Shown: piece after piece, positions 25,098-34,073 of the stretch
Layout: each line of letters opens with the position of its first letter
Position numbering within the stretch: the first letter of the stretch is position 1
NCBI GenBank assembly: GCA_002375465.1
Contig: DFLT01000005.1
Span: 260,870 to 324,869 of the forward strand
From: Alphaproteobacteria bacterium UBA3612
Lineage (GTDB): Bacteria; Pseudomonadota; Alphaproteobacteria; Sphingomonadales; Sphingomonadaceae
Length of the DNA stretch: 64,000 bases
Direction of reading: 5' to 3'
Notes under the pieces: model-generated
Seen by the model: the letters and a program-made list of their open reading frames with translations, nothing else
What the model was told of the DNA's origin: nothing
Database searches by the model: none
Translations under genes and position numbers: made by a program

Positions 25098-25934
25098 TCA
25101 GCCGGCACTCACATCGGCGGTAAACATGTATCCAACCCCGCGCACCGTCCGAATGATCTCTCCCCCCTCAGCCGCACCCTCCAGCTTCCGTCGCAGTCGG
25201 CTGATCAGAACGTCGATACTTCGATCAGTGGAATTACCGATCCGCTGGCGCGACAATTCCAGCAGACGCTCCCGCCCCAATGTACATTGGGGGTTGCGCA
25301 ACAGTACCAGAAGCAAATCGTTCTCTGCCGCCGTCAAGACCACCCGCACGTCTCCGGGCGCGTAGAGCTGCTGACGTCCGACGTGGTATCGCCAGCCTGC
25401 AAAGCACAGCCATTTGGAACCCGGCCCCTGCTGCGGCGTGCCCATGGCTGCGCGGCGCAGTACGGCGCGCACGCGTGCGAGGAGTTCGGAGCGGCCGAAA
25501 GGTTTTGCCAGATAATCGTCCGCTCCCGCGTCCAGGCCGGCGACCCGGTCTGCCTCTTTCCCACGCGCACTGATCATGATGATGGGCATAGGACTGGTGG
25601 CGCGAATACGCTGGCACAAGGTCAGTCCGTCCTCACCTGGCAGCATGATATCCAGCAGCAACAGATCAATTTGCTGGTCGGCGGCACGGTTCATCAGCCT
25701 GCTTAATTGGCGACCGTCCGCCACACCTGTGACGCGATGGCCGCCCTCTCGCAGCAGACGCGCGATTAAGGCCCTTAGGGGCCCATCGTCTTCAACAACT
25801 ACAATGTGGGCAGGGGTCGAGAGATCGGCGGCAAGCGCATTACCAGCCGCCTGAAGCAGCGCGGACGCCGGGCTTTGTAACGAAGTGTTGCGCCCGCCTT
25901 TCTCTGATTGACCATAGCAGATCATTCCGCTCAT
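25098..25934 (-). CDS. OmpR/PhoB-type response regulator, orphan
   Basis: Two-domain response regulator of 278 residues. The receiver domain starts at about residue 43 (HIVVVEDDGPLRALIARLL), with the phospho-acceptor Asp in LLLLDIMLPGEDG, ISARGKEADR and the Lys in YLAKPFGR. The C-terminal winged helix has LTAAENDLLLVLLRNP and DVLISRLRRKLE ... IIRTVRGVGYMF. The first 40 residues are not conserved-looking, so the true start may be an internal non-ATG codon. No histidine kinase lies nearby. It is divergent from, and 46 bases away from, the TonB receptor at 25981, which it may regulate. Confidence 0.9.
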   Translation of the reverse strand: MSGMICYGQSEKGGRNTSLQSPASALLQAAGNALAADLSTPAHIVVVEDDGPLRALIARLLREGGHRVTGVADGRQLSRLMNRAADQQIDLLLLDIMLPGEDGLTLCQRIRATSPMPIIMISARGKEADRVAGLDAGADDYLAKPFGRSELLARVRAVLRRAAMGTPQQGPGSKWLCFAGWRYHVGRQQLYAPGDVRVVLTAAENDLLLVLLRNPQCTLGRERLLELSRQRIGNSTDRSIDVLISRLRRKLEGAAEGGEIIRTVRGVGYMFTADVSAG

Positions 25935-25951
25935 TGCGCCCCAACTTTAAA

Positions 25952-25966
25952 TGCGAACTATTAGCA
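25952..25966. promoter_or_regulatory. Fur-box-like palindrome before TonB receptor
   Basis: TGCGAACTATTAGCA is a 6-3-6 inverted repeat with one mismatch. It ends 14 bases before the ATG of the receptor at 25981, with AGGGGG in between. It matches the perfect site at 28537-28551 in sequence and position. Fur control is inferred from resemblance to alphaproteobacterial iron boxes. Confidence 0.55.
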
Positions 25967-25980
25967 ATACAGGGGGCTTC

Positions 25981-28344
25981 ATGATCTATTCCTTTACGCC
26001 GCGCAACATGCGTCTGGCCGGGGGTACTGCGCTCAGCACATTGGCACTTTGCCTCGGCGCACCTGCCACCGCGCAGGACAAGCCAATGGATGAGGAGATC
26101 GTCGTTACCGCGTCTGGGTTCGAACAGAAGATTACCGATGCTCCGGCTAGCATCAGCGTCGTGACGCAGGAGGAGCTGAAGCAGCGTCCCTACATCACGC
26201 TGATCGACGCGGTGCGGGATCTGGAGGGCGTCGATGTGGGCGAAACATCCGACAAGACCGGCCAGCGCACGATCAGCATTCGCGGAATGGGGTCCGATTA
26301 CACGCTGATCCTGATAGACGGCAAACGCCAGAATAATCATGGTGATATTTACCCGAACAATTTCGGGGGCAACCAGTTCAACCATATCCCGCCGCTCGAC
26401 ACGATCGAGCGGATAGAGGTCATTCGCGGGCCTGCCTCCACGCTTTACGGTGCAGATGCGCTGGGCGGCGTCATCAACATCATTACCAAGAAAGTCGCGG
26501 ACCGCTGGAGCGGATCCGCGACTTTCGGCCGTAACTTTCAGGAGGACGACAATTTCGGCGACGACACGACCATCGATGCCGGCATCAGTGGTCCGATCGT
26601 CCCCGGCCTGATCGGGATCAGCCTGCGCGGATCGATCTATGAAAGAAATGCATCGACACCTGATTTCGAACCTGCCGTCGACCCGGCCGGCGTGGTGCAC
26701 GTGCGCGGACTTGGCTTTGGCGGCGGCGGCAAGACCACCGATAATACAAATAAGAGCGTGGGTTTCACGCTGGGCTTCACGCCCACCGACAATCAGAGCC
26801 TGAGCATTGATTTCGACATTTCGAAGCAAGAGTATGATAATACGCCCATTACCGACCCGGCCACCGGTACGACCAGCTTTCCGCTCGGCACGGTCGACAG
26901 CATCGACACCATTTGGCAGGCGCGCGGAGGAATGGTCGCACCGCGGGTAGGCTACAGCGCGGATCAAACCTTCGAACGGATGAATTGGGCGTTGACGCAT
27001 CAAGGCGACTGGAGCTTCGGCAACAGCTTCATCTCACTGGCCTATGTCGAAACCGACAATAATGGCCGCACCGTTCCCTTTTCCGTCGCCGAGCGTGTGT
27101 TGTTGCAGGATATGTATGACGGCACGGGCGAGTATGCCGGCCTGCCCGAAGAGGAGCGCAGGGGAATTGCCGAGGAAACGTTCCTCCCGCGGCCGAAAAG
27201 GACGCTGCAGAGCAGTCAATATACGCTAGACGCCCGGCTGGACATCCCGCTTGAAGACTTGGCAGGGACGCATCGTTTTGTGGTCGGAGGGCAATATATC
27301 GACGGCGAACTGGAAGACAGCGTGTTCGGTCTGGAGGCGAGCGCCGAAGGGTTGAGTGCGGTTCAGCCGCAAAAGCAATGGTCGGTATTCGCAGAGGATA
27401 ATTGGTCGCCGATCGCGCCGCTGACCATCACCGGCGGTGTTCGTTATGACGAGCATGACGTGTTTGGCGGTCAGGTCAGCCCCCGCTTATATGCCGTGTT
27501 CAGCGTTACGCCGACGCTGACCGTCAAGGGCGGGGTGAGCACTGGCTACAAGACACCCAAAACCACCGATCTCTATGATGGAATTACCGGTTATGGCGGC
27601 CAGGGAACCAATCCATGGGCCGGCAATCCTGATCTGGAGCCCGAAACCAGCGTCAACAGCGAAGTCGCCGTCTATTGGAACCCGACGAGCGCAAGCGGTA
27701 TCAACATCACGTTGTTTCAGAACGATTTCGAAGACAAGATCATGCGGCAGGCTGTCACTGGCACCTGTTCAGAAACCGGCGGTGTGCGTCCCTGCGCCAA
27801 TTTGGGCGCGTATTGGGAAATCCTCGGCATTGGCGGACTGTCCCAGCCGGTCAATATCGACAAGGCCAAGATCAAGGGTGTCGAGGTTGCCGGGCGCTAT
27901 CAGTTCCTGCGCGGCCTGTCGCTGCGAGCAAATTACACCCTGACCGACAGCGAGCAGAAAAGCGGTGCCGATCAGGGGCTGCCTCTAACCAATACGGCGC
28001 GCCACATGGCCAACGCCACGTTGGACTGGAACGTAACCAGCCGCCTGAGTGCCCAATTGGTAGGCGAATTGCGCTCCCGCCGGTATCGGGGTGTCGATGC
28101 GATCACAGGCCGACAGCTATATTTCCGCGACTATGAGGTTTTGCATCTGGGCGCACAGTACCGCCTGAACGATTTCGTCACAGTAGGCGGACGGATAAAC
28201 AATCTGCTCGACCAGGATTTCACCAGCTATTCCGTGGATTTCGCCGATAATGGCGATGGTACATGGACGCCCAGCTTCACCGATCACTACAACAACAAGG
28301 ACAGAACGCGCAGCTATTGGGTGAATCTAACCGCGCGATTTTGA
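25981..28344 (+). CDS. TonB-dependent receptor, CirA/FepA-like (iron or catecholate)
   Basis: Protein of 787 residues. The start at ATG 25981 follows AGGGGG; an earlier ATG at 25951 overlaps the Fur-like box. Signal peptide to about residue 30 (LCLGAPATAQ), TonB-box-like DEEIVVTASGFEQ, then a plug with ISIRGMGSDYTLILIDGKRQ and IERIEVIRGPASTLYGADALGGVINIITKK, as in colicin I/enterobactin receptors. The barrel ends in Phe (WVNLTARF), the usual outer-membrane C-terminus. Iron-siderophore import is the likely role. The Fur-like site and the neighbouring siderophore receptor support it. Confidence 0.92.
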   Translation: MIYSFTPRNMRLAGGTALSTLALCLGAPATAQDKPMDEEIVVTASGFEQKITDAPASISVVTQEELKQRPYITLIDAVRDLEGVDVGETSDKTGQRTISIRGMGSDYTLILIDGKRQNNHGDIYPNNFGGNQFNHIPPLDTIERIEVIRGPASTLYGADALGGVINIITKKVADRWSGSATFGRNFQEDDNFGDDTTIDAGISGPIVPGLIGISLRGSIYERNASTPDFEPAVDPAGVVHVRGLGFGGGGKTTDNTNKSVGFTLGFTPTDNQSLSIDFDISKQEYDNTPITDPATGTTSFPLGTVDSIDTIWQARGGMVAPRVGYSADQTFERMNWALTHQGDWSFGNSFISLAYVETDNNGRTVPFSVAERVLLQDMYDGTGEYAGLPEEERRGIAEETFLPRPKRTLQSSQYTLDARLDIPLEDLAGTHRFVVGGQYIDGELEDSVFGLEASAEGLSAVQPQKQWSVFAEDNWSPIAPLTITGGVRYDEHDVFGGQVSPRLYAVFSVTPTLTVKGGVSTGYKTPKTTDLYDGITGYGGQGTNPWAGNPDLEPETSVNSEVAVYWNPTSASGINITLFQNDFEDKIMRQAVTGTCSETGGVRPCANLGAYWEILGIGGLSQPVNIDKAKIKGVEVAGRYQFLRGLSLRANYTLTDSEQKSGADQGLPLTNTARHMANATLDWNVTSRLSAQLVGELRSRRYRGVDAITGRQLYFRDYEVLHLGAQYRLNDFVTVGGRINNLLDQDFTSYSVDFADNGDGTWTPSFTDHYNNKDRTRSYWVNLTARF

Positions 28345-28448
28345 GAAAGGCCGTCTGGTTTACCCCGTAGAGGGCGATGGCCCTGCGAAAGGCGTGGGGG
28401 ACGTTCGTATATGGCGAAGTCTCGGAGACGATGAGGACGAGATGAACA

Positions 28449-28482
28449 CCGGAGCATGCTGTGCCGGAGCATGCTGTGCCGG
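28449..28482. repeat. tandem 15-bp repeat in receptor leader
   Basis: CCGGAGCATGCTGTG occurs twice head to tail (28449-28463, 28464-28478), followed by a partial CCGG. Each copy contains the palindrome GCATGC. It lies upstream of the siderophore receptor. In one frame it encodes GACCAGACCAG after an ATG at 28442 with GAGGA before it; that frame is open for 69 codons but overlaps the receptor, so I do not call it a gene. Confidence 0.85.
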
Positions 28483-28535
28483 ATCTGGTCTTGCACTCTC
28501 GGCTCCAGCAATTAATGACACTCCTGCTAATGAAA

Positions 28536-28552
28536 ATGCGAATGATTCGCAT
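28536..28552. promoter_or_regulatory. perfect Fur-box-like palindrome
   Basis: ATGCGAATGATTCGCAT is an exact 7-3-7 inverted repeat. Its core (28537-28551) ends 14 bases before the ATG at 28566, the same distance as the related site before the previous receptor. Repression by Fur when iron is plentiful is the natural reading. Binding is inferred, not shown. Confidence 0.65.
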
Positions 28553-28565
28553 AGAAGGGGGTGGC

Positions 28566-30725
28566 ATGAAATCCTTGTTGGTCGGGACGAGTACGATCGT
28601 TCTCAGCGTATGCGCGCAGGGTCTCTACGCGCAGGAGATGACGGCCTCTGATCTGCGCCGGGATGGAGGCGATACCCGCGAGGAAGAAGTCGCGGAAGAC
28701 GAAACGATCGTCATATCCGGGAAATTCCAGAACTCGCTGATCAACCGGCTGCCGATTGAACCGGTCGAGCTGCCATTCAGCCTGGAAACCATTGACGCCG
28801 ATACGATCAGGGAGCGTGGGTTCATCAACCCGCTGGACTTCCTGGAAACCCTACCAAACGTGGTCCGTCGGCAAACTCAATTGCTGCCGGGCGGCGGCTC
28901 ATATCTTATCCGCGGTCTGTACGGCACAGTTCTCACCGACAACCGGCCGGAAAATGACAGCCGCGGGGCCGGTCGCCGTGACATCTCTCAGATCGAGCGG
29001 ATCGAGGTCATCAAGGGGCCAAGTTCCATCTTGTTAGGGCCGGTCATCCCTGGCGGCGTCATAAACCAGGTTACAAAGGCGCCAAGGCCGGGCGATTTCG
29101 TGAATCTCGTCGCGCGGGGAGGCAGCTTTGGAACCTATCGTCTGGAGGGCGATGCCAATACGGGGGCGCTGCTGGGTTCGGACGTCTTCAGCGGCCGGGT
29201 CACGCTGGCCTATGAAGACCAGCAAAGTCCGCAGGATCCTGAGCATACCGAGACGATCGCGGTACGACCCGTGCTAGAAGCCAGTTTTACCGACAGAACG
29301 CGTGTGCACGCGTCTGCTTCCTATACAAAGAGGGACAGTGTCCCGGGCTCCGTATTCCCTGTCTTTACCGACGGTACGGTGCCCGATGAAATTACCGCCG
29401 AGACGTATATCGGCATACCGGGCAATCAGAGCGGCGAAGACACCTATCTGGAAGCCGAGTTCCAGCATGAGTTTCTGGACAATCTGAAACTTGTCATGCG
29501 GGGGAGCTATCAGGATACCAACTTCGATTATCAGACCAGCCAGGGCGCATATAATTATAGCGGCGGAAGGGGCTTCGATCCCAGTGAAACCAGCGCCTAT
29601 GTCTATTTCTCGGAAGGCTATCGCGACACCAATGTCACCTATGGCGACGCCCAGTTGGTCGGGGATTTCCAATTATTCGGTCAGCGGCAGGATTGGGTAA
29701 TTGGAGCGACGGCCCAGAAAACGAAATTCGCCAGCTTTTTTGCATTTGGCGGTGTGCTCGGCATCGTCGACATCACCGATCTGGAGGCAGCAAATTACGC
29801 CGTTCCCGATTTCAGCACGCCGCTGGCGCCCTTTTCCGACACGGAGGACGAGCTTCTTTCGACTTATGCCGAGGCAAGCCTGCGTCCCACAGATCGTCTG
29901 ACGATCGTCGCGGGCCTTCGTTATGACGATTATAAGCGCCGCAATCTCACAACAGGGGAATCGGCACCGGACGACCATGTTTCGCTGCGTGTCGGCGGAA
30001 GCTACCAATTGGTCGATGGTCTGAACGGCTATGCCAGCTATGCAGAAAGCTTCATTCCGCAAACGGGCGTGCAAAGCAGCGGCGACCTCATCGACCCTGA
30101 AACCGCAGTAAATTACGAGATCGGCATAAAGGGCAGTCTTCTTGACGGCCGCGTCAACCTGACCGCCGCAGCATTTTCCCTTACGCGTCAGAACGTGTCC
30201 ACTCCGGATCCGAACAACGTGCCTGGCGGACCGTTCTTCGTAGTCGCCAGCGGCGAGCAGAAGCACGAAGGCTTTGAAATCAACGCGGGCCTCGAACTGA
30301 CACGTGCCTTGTCCCTGGATCTGTCCTACGGCTATGTCGACGCAAGTATCACGGAAGTGATCAATAGCGGCAGCGGAGAAGATGTCGGCGATCCGGTGGC
30401 GCTCGTTCGCAGCCATACGTTCAGTGTCTATGGGTCCTACACGGTCCAGGAGGGCGCGCTTTCCGGCTTCAGGACCGGTCTCGGCGTGAGAGGTATCAGC
30501 GAGCGACCGGCACCCCGCTTCGGAATCGATTATGAAGGATACACGCTGGTGGACGCGTCGATCGCCTATCCCGTGTCGGAATCGCTCGAGGTGCAGCTGA
30601 ACGTCCTGAACCTGTTGGACGAGGAATATCGCGATAGCATTGGATTTAACTCCGGCACGCCGGCGGGTGGGCACCGCTTTGGCAATCCGCGCGCTGCCTA
30701 CGTTACCTTGCGCGCGAGTTTATAG
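28566..30725 (+). CDS. TonB-dependent siderophore receptor (FhuE/FpvA-like)
   Basis: Protein of 719 residues. ATG 28566 follows AAGGGGG and gives a signal peptide (MKSLLVGTSTIVLSVCAQGLYAQ, cleavage after about 23). The plug has VELPFSLETIDADTIRERG, YLIRGLYGTVLTDNRPEND and IERIEVIKGPSSILLGPVIPGGVINQVTK, typical of hydroxamate/mixed siderophore receptors. The barrel ends AYVTLRASL. It heads an operon with sulfotransferase, DUF3649, PepSY-TM and DUF3325 genes, a set known from iron-siderophore uptake loci. A Fur-like palindrome directly precedes it. Confidence 0.92.
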   Translation: MKSLLVGTSTIVLSVCAQGLYAQEMTASDLRRDGGDTREEEVAEDETIVISGKFQNSLINRLPIEPVELPFSLETIDADTIRERGFINPLDFLETLPNVVRRQTQLLPGGGSYLIRGLYGTVLTDNRPENDSRGAGRRDISQIERIEVIKGPSSILLGPVIPGGVINQVTKAPRPGDFVNLVARGGSFGTYRLEGDANTGALLGSDVFSGRVTLAYEDQQSPQDPEHTETIAVRPVLEASFTDRTRVHASASYTKRDSVPGSVFPVFTDGTVPDEITAETYIGIPGNQSGEDTYLEAEFQHEFLDNLKLVMRGSYQDTNFDYQTSQGAYNYSGGRGFDPSETSAYVYFSEGYRDTNVTYGDAQLVGDFQLFGQRQDWVIGATAQKTKFASFFAFGGVLGIVDITDLEAANYAVPDFSTPLAPFSDTEDELLSTYAEASLRPTDRLTIVAGLRYDDYKRRNLTTGESAPDDHVSLRVGGSYQLVDGLNGYASYAESFIPQTGVQSSGDLIDPETAVNYEIGIKGSLLDGRVNLTAAAFSLTRQNVSTPDPNNVPGGPFFVVASGEQKHEGFEINAGLELTRALSLDLSYGYVDASITEVINSGSGEDVGDPVALVRSHTFSVYGSYTVQEGALSGFRTGLGVRGISERPAPRFGIDYEGYTLVDASIAYPVSESLEVQLNVLNLLDEEYRDSIGFNSGTPAGGHRFGNPRAAYVTLRASL

Positions 30726-30734
30726 ATTGATGAC

Positions 30735-32204
30735 ATGAGCGAAGCGGGACGTGAATTGTACGAGGCGGCTGTCGCCTGCGAGCGGGCAGGCGACATGGCA
30801 GGCGCGTTCGAAGCGTTTCGCGGTGCGGCCAAGGCGGATGAGAACGTGGCGGCGCCCTATGTTGGCCTGGCGCGGATCCTGACGCGCAATCACCAGCGCA
30901 TCGACGCGATCGCATGTCTTCGGCGTGCTTCTGCATGTGAACCGCGCAATGTGTCCGTCTGGAATGCGCTTGGGCAGACGCTGGCCAGCGAAGGAAGGCT
31001 CGAGGAGGCCGAGCAGGCCTACCGGCGGGCCCTGGGCTTGCAACCGGAGGCCCTGGTTCCCGCGCTGCGGCTGGCGCAACTTTACGAGGATAAGGGTGAT
31101 CGCCGTGCCGCGAAGGAAGCATATGAACGGCTGCTGCGACGTCATGCGGATGAGGCGGAAGGGCTCGTCGGCCTGCTGGCCGTCGCGGAGGGAGCTTCGC
31201 TGGCCTCTGCAATTGAAAGCGCACGCAGGCGCATCGCCGAGGCAGATGAGCGCGACGCGGCGCTGATCGGCTATGCGCTGGGCAAGGCTTTGGCGCGGAG
31301 CGGTGAACATGAAGCGGCCTTTGCTGCATGGCGTGCCGCAAATCAGGCGCGGCAGCGGCAGGCCGGACTTTTTGACCGGAATGGCTTCGACAGGCGGATT
31401 GACCGCCTGATTGAGCTTTTTTCTTCCGAATTCTTTGCCGCGAGGGAGGGTTGGGGTACGGCATCGGAGCGCCCCGTTTTCATCGTCGGCCTCCCGCGGT
31501 CCGGCACCACACTCACCGAACAGGTGCTGGCCAGTCACCCCCTGATCCACGGAGCGGGTGAACTCGATGTGCTGACCGATATGGCGACAGGAACGCCGGA
31601 CCGTCTGGGCGGGAACGAACTGTCATGGCCGGAAACCGCTCCACATCTTTTGAGGGAACATGTGGACGCGATTGGCGCAGATTATCTTCAGCGACTCGCT
31701 TCAGTTTCGGATCCCGGCGCGGCTCATGTAGTCGACAAGCAACCGCTTAATTTTTGGCATCTGGGGCTGGTGGCGCTGGCGCTGCCCGGTGCCCGGATCA
31801 TCCATTGCACGCGCGATGTTCGCGACAACGGCCTCTCCATCTATGTCGAGAACTTTGCGCTTGACCAGCGGTGGGCGACCGACCTCGACGACATTGCCCA
31901 TTATTGGCGCGGCTATCGGCGGTTGATGGGGCACTGGCAGGAGGCGCTCGGCCCGCGGATGGTCGAAGCGCGGTACGAGGATATGATTGACGGGTTGGAG
32001 CCGCAATCGCGGGCGCTGCTGGATTTCTTGGACGTGGAGTGGGACGAGCGGGTCCTCTCCTTTCACAACAGTAAGCGTGCAGTGCAGACGCCCAGCCGCT
32101 GGCAGGTGCGTAGGCCGATCTATGCAAGTTCGCAGGGACGCTGGCGTCGATACGCGGCCAATCTGCAACCGCTGATCGACGTTGCCGAGCCGGGGAAGGA
32201 GTGA
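30735..32204 (+). CDS. TPR-repeat sulfotransferase
   Basis: Protein of 489 residues. Residues 1-220 are tetratricopeptide-type helical repeats (for example AIACLRRASACEPRNVSVWNALG and LEEAEQAYRRALGLQPEA). The C-terminal half is a sulfotransferase with the 5'-phosphosulfate-binding loop FIVGLPRSGTTLTEQVL, and the 3'-phosphate-binding region near IIHCTRDVRDNGLSIY. It would move a sulfuryl group from PAPS to an acceptor, perhaps protein or ligand. It starts 9 bases after the siderophore receptor, so it is co-transcribed. Its part in iron uptake is unknown; the linkage of such proteins to TonB receptors is often seen but unexplained. Confidence 0.85.
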   Translation: MSEAGRELYEAAVACERAGDMAGAFEAFRGAAKADENVAAPYVGLARILTRNHQRIDAIACLRRASACEPRNVSVWNALGQTLASEGRLEEAEQAYRRALGLQPEALVPALRLAQLYEDKGDRRAAKEAYERLLRRHADEAEGLVGLLAVAEGASLASAIESARRRIAEADERDAALIGYALGKALARSGEHEAAFAAWRAANQARQRQAGLFDRNGFDRRIDRLIELFSSEFFAAREGWGTASERPVFIVGLPRSGTTLTEQVLASHPLIHGAGELDVLTDMATGTPDRLGGNELSWPETAPHLLREHVDAIGADYLQRLASVSDPGAAHVVDKQPLNFWHLGLVALALPGARIIHCTRDVRDNGLSIYVENFALDQRWATDLDDIAHYWRGYRRLMGHWQEALGPRMVEARYEDMIDGLEPQSRALLDFLDVEWDERVLSFHNSKRAVQTPSRWQVRRPIYASSQGRWRRYAANLQPLIDVAEPGKE

Positions 32205-32206
32205 TC

Positions 32207-32515
32207 ATGACCCTTCCCGCGCCCCTGCGCACCACGATCCGTTGTCTTGCCGCAATCATCCTTGGATATTTTGTCACGGTGGGAACAGCCGCGCTTGCCG
32301 CAGTGCTGATGGTTCGATTTGCAGGATGGGACAGGACGGACGCTTTCGTCGTTGCGGGCAGCTATTCCTGGATCGTCTGGGTGGCCTGTTTCATGTGGGC
32401 CTTTGCCGCACGGCAGCTTTGGTTCATGCTGCTGGGCATGGCGATAATGGCGACCGGCACGATGGCGGGGGCGAAGGCCATCGAACCCTATCTGCCTGTG
32501 CTGGGCGCTCTTTGA
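32207..32515 (+). CDS. DUF3649-like small membrane protein of iron uptake operon
   Basis: Membrane protein of 102 residues with three or four hydrophobic segments (LAAIILGYFVTVGTAALAAV; VAGSYSWIVWVACFMWAFAA; LWFMLLGMAIMATGTMAGA). It resembles DUF3649 proteins, which recur in siderophore receptor operons beside PepSY and DUF3325 genes. ATG 32207 has AAGGAG five bases upstream; a GTG at 32201 overlapping the sulfotransferase stop is possible. Probably part of an inner-membrane complex for iron release. No catalytic motif is seen. Confidence 0.7.
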   Translation: MTLPAPLRTTIRCLAAIILGYFVTVGTAALAAVLMVRFAGWDRTDAFVVAGSYSWIVWVACFMWAFAARQLWFMLLGMAIMATGTMAGAKAIEPYLPVLGAL

Positions 32516-32516
32516 G

Positions 32517-34073
32517 ATGGCGGCGCCCGCGCAGCCTGACGAGCCCGGCGGTGTTCGGCTGGCGTTGAACTGGCTTCACACGTGGTTTGGGCTGCTCAGT
32601 TGCCTGCTCCTGCTGGTGATCTTCTGGACCGGGACGCTAGCCGTGTTCGATTGGGAGATCGATCGATGGATGAAGCCCGCCACGCGATTTACGGCACCCA
32701 CGGAAATGTCCATCGATGCCTTTCGCCCTGTCGCAGAGGCGTCGGCGCCGGGGGCCGAGTTCTGGCAAGTGCAGTTTGCCACGGACCGGGCGCCCGCGGA
32801 ATTCTATGCTCAGTTAAATGATGGGGCTCACTTTTACCGCACCATCGGTCCAGATGGACTAACCCTGTTGCCGGACCAGGGAACCTATGGCGGCACCCAA
32901 TTCTTCTATCCTTATCATTTCACCCTCAACATCGGCTTTGCAAACATCGGCCTGATCCTCTGTGCATTCGCGGGTATAATGATGATGGTGTTGTGCGTCT
33001 CAGGCGTCATCATTCATCGCCGTATCTTCGCCGACTTCTTCACCTTTCGAAAATCGCAAAAGAGCCAGCGCAGCGTCCTCGACCTGCATAACCTCACCGG
33101 TGTGCTCGCTTTGCCGTTTCACTTCGTCATCTCCCTGTCAGGCGTGGCGCTGTTCAGCGCAATGTATCTACCCACCGCGCAGGAGGCCGTCTTTGCGAGC
33201 GATCCGACCGCCTTCGATCAAAATTATTTCAGCCGCCCTGCGGCAGGCGAAGCTGGCCAGAATTCGGCGTCTCTGGACGTGATGGCGGAGGAAGCGGCGC
33301 GGCGCTGGGACGGCGTCTGGCCGGGTCATCTGCGCATATATTATCCCGGCGACGCCAACTCCTATGTCGAAGCGCGGTGGCCGCTCCATGGTTCGCTGGC
33401 CGCGCGATACCATAGTATCTGGTTTGATGCGGCGACGGGCGACGTCATAGCTGCGCCTCAGCCCAGTGCCGCCAGTGCGGGCTACGCCGTGCTCTGGGGT
33501 CTGCACGTCGTGCAGTTCGACCATCTCACCATCCGCTGGCTATACTTCCTGTCCGGTCTCGCCGGTTGCGTGCTGATCGCCACCGGGCTTCTGTTCTGGT
33601 CGCAGTCTCGCCGGAAGCGCCACGCGAAAACGGGAAAGAAGGGTGCGGAAATCGTCGCGGTGATTGCGATCGGTGGGACGACCGGGCTGATTCTGGCGAC
33701 GCTCGCCTTTCTGATTTCCAACCGACTGCTGCCGTTAGATATGGAAGGGCGCGCAACGCTCGAAACCTGGTGTTTTCACGCCGTTTGGCTGGCGGCGTTC
33801 GCCCATGCAGGGGTTCGCCGGGGGGCGGCTTGGCGAGAGCAGTGGATCGCGATCGCCATCGGCGGCGTTGTCGCCGTCGCCCTGAACGCGGTGACGACCG
33901 GCGATGCGATTCCCGTGGCGATCGCGCGCGGGCAATGGGGCGTTGCGGGGATCGATATCATGCTCCTGCTTGGCTCCTTTTTGGCGATTGCCGCCGCCTG
34001 GCGAATGCGCAGTTCGCAAGTCAGGACAAGAGAAGGGCATGCGAAGAAATTCTTACCGGCGGAGAAGAGCTGA
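32517..34073 (+). CDS. PepSY-associated TM protein (siderophore iron-reductase type)
   Basis: Inner-membrane protein of 518 residues with a PepSY-TM layout: first helix in LNWLHTWFGLLSCLLLLVIFWTG, a periplasmic PepSY-like part, a helix pair around residues 140-165, LHNLTGVLALPFHFVISLSGVALF, and further helices near 340 and in the C-terminal half. Conserved His residues lie in the helices (LHTWFG, LHNLTG, PFHF, WGLHVVQFDHL), compatible with haem or electron transfer. Related proteins have been linked to reduction of ferric siderophores. It starts one base after the DUF3649 stop and directly abuts the DUF3325 gene. Confidence 0.83.
   Translation: MAAPAQPDEPGGVRLALNWLHTWFGLLSCLLLLVIFWTGTLAVFDWEIDRWMKPATRFTAPTEMSIDAFRPVAEASAPGAEFWQVQFATDRAPAEFYAQLNDGAHFYRTIGPDGLTLLPDQGTYGGTQFFYPYHFTLNIGFANIGLILCAFAGIMMMVLCVSGVIIHRRIFADFFTFRKSQKSQRSVLDLHNLTGVLALPFHFVISLSGVALFSAMYLPTAQEAVFASDPTAFDQNYFSRPAAGEAGQNSASLDVMAEEAARRWDGVWPGHLRIYYPGDANSYVEARWPLHGSLAARYHSIWFDAATGDVIAAPQPSAASAGYAVLWGLHVVQFDHLTIRWLYFLSGLAGCVLIATGLLFWSQSRRKRHAKTGKKGAEIVAVIAIGGTTGLILATLAFLISNRLLPLDMEGRATLETWCFHAVWLAAFAHAGVRRGAAWREQWIAIAIGGVVAVALNAVTTGDAIPVAIARGQWGVAGIDIMLLLGSFLAIAAAWRMRSSQVRTREGHAKKFLPAEKS

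Noticed and set aside
28442..28651. Cys-rich 69-codon frame as an annotated gene
   Set aside because: It overlaps the receptor start and the Fur-like site; evidence is too weak to list as a gene, so it is only a finding.
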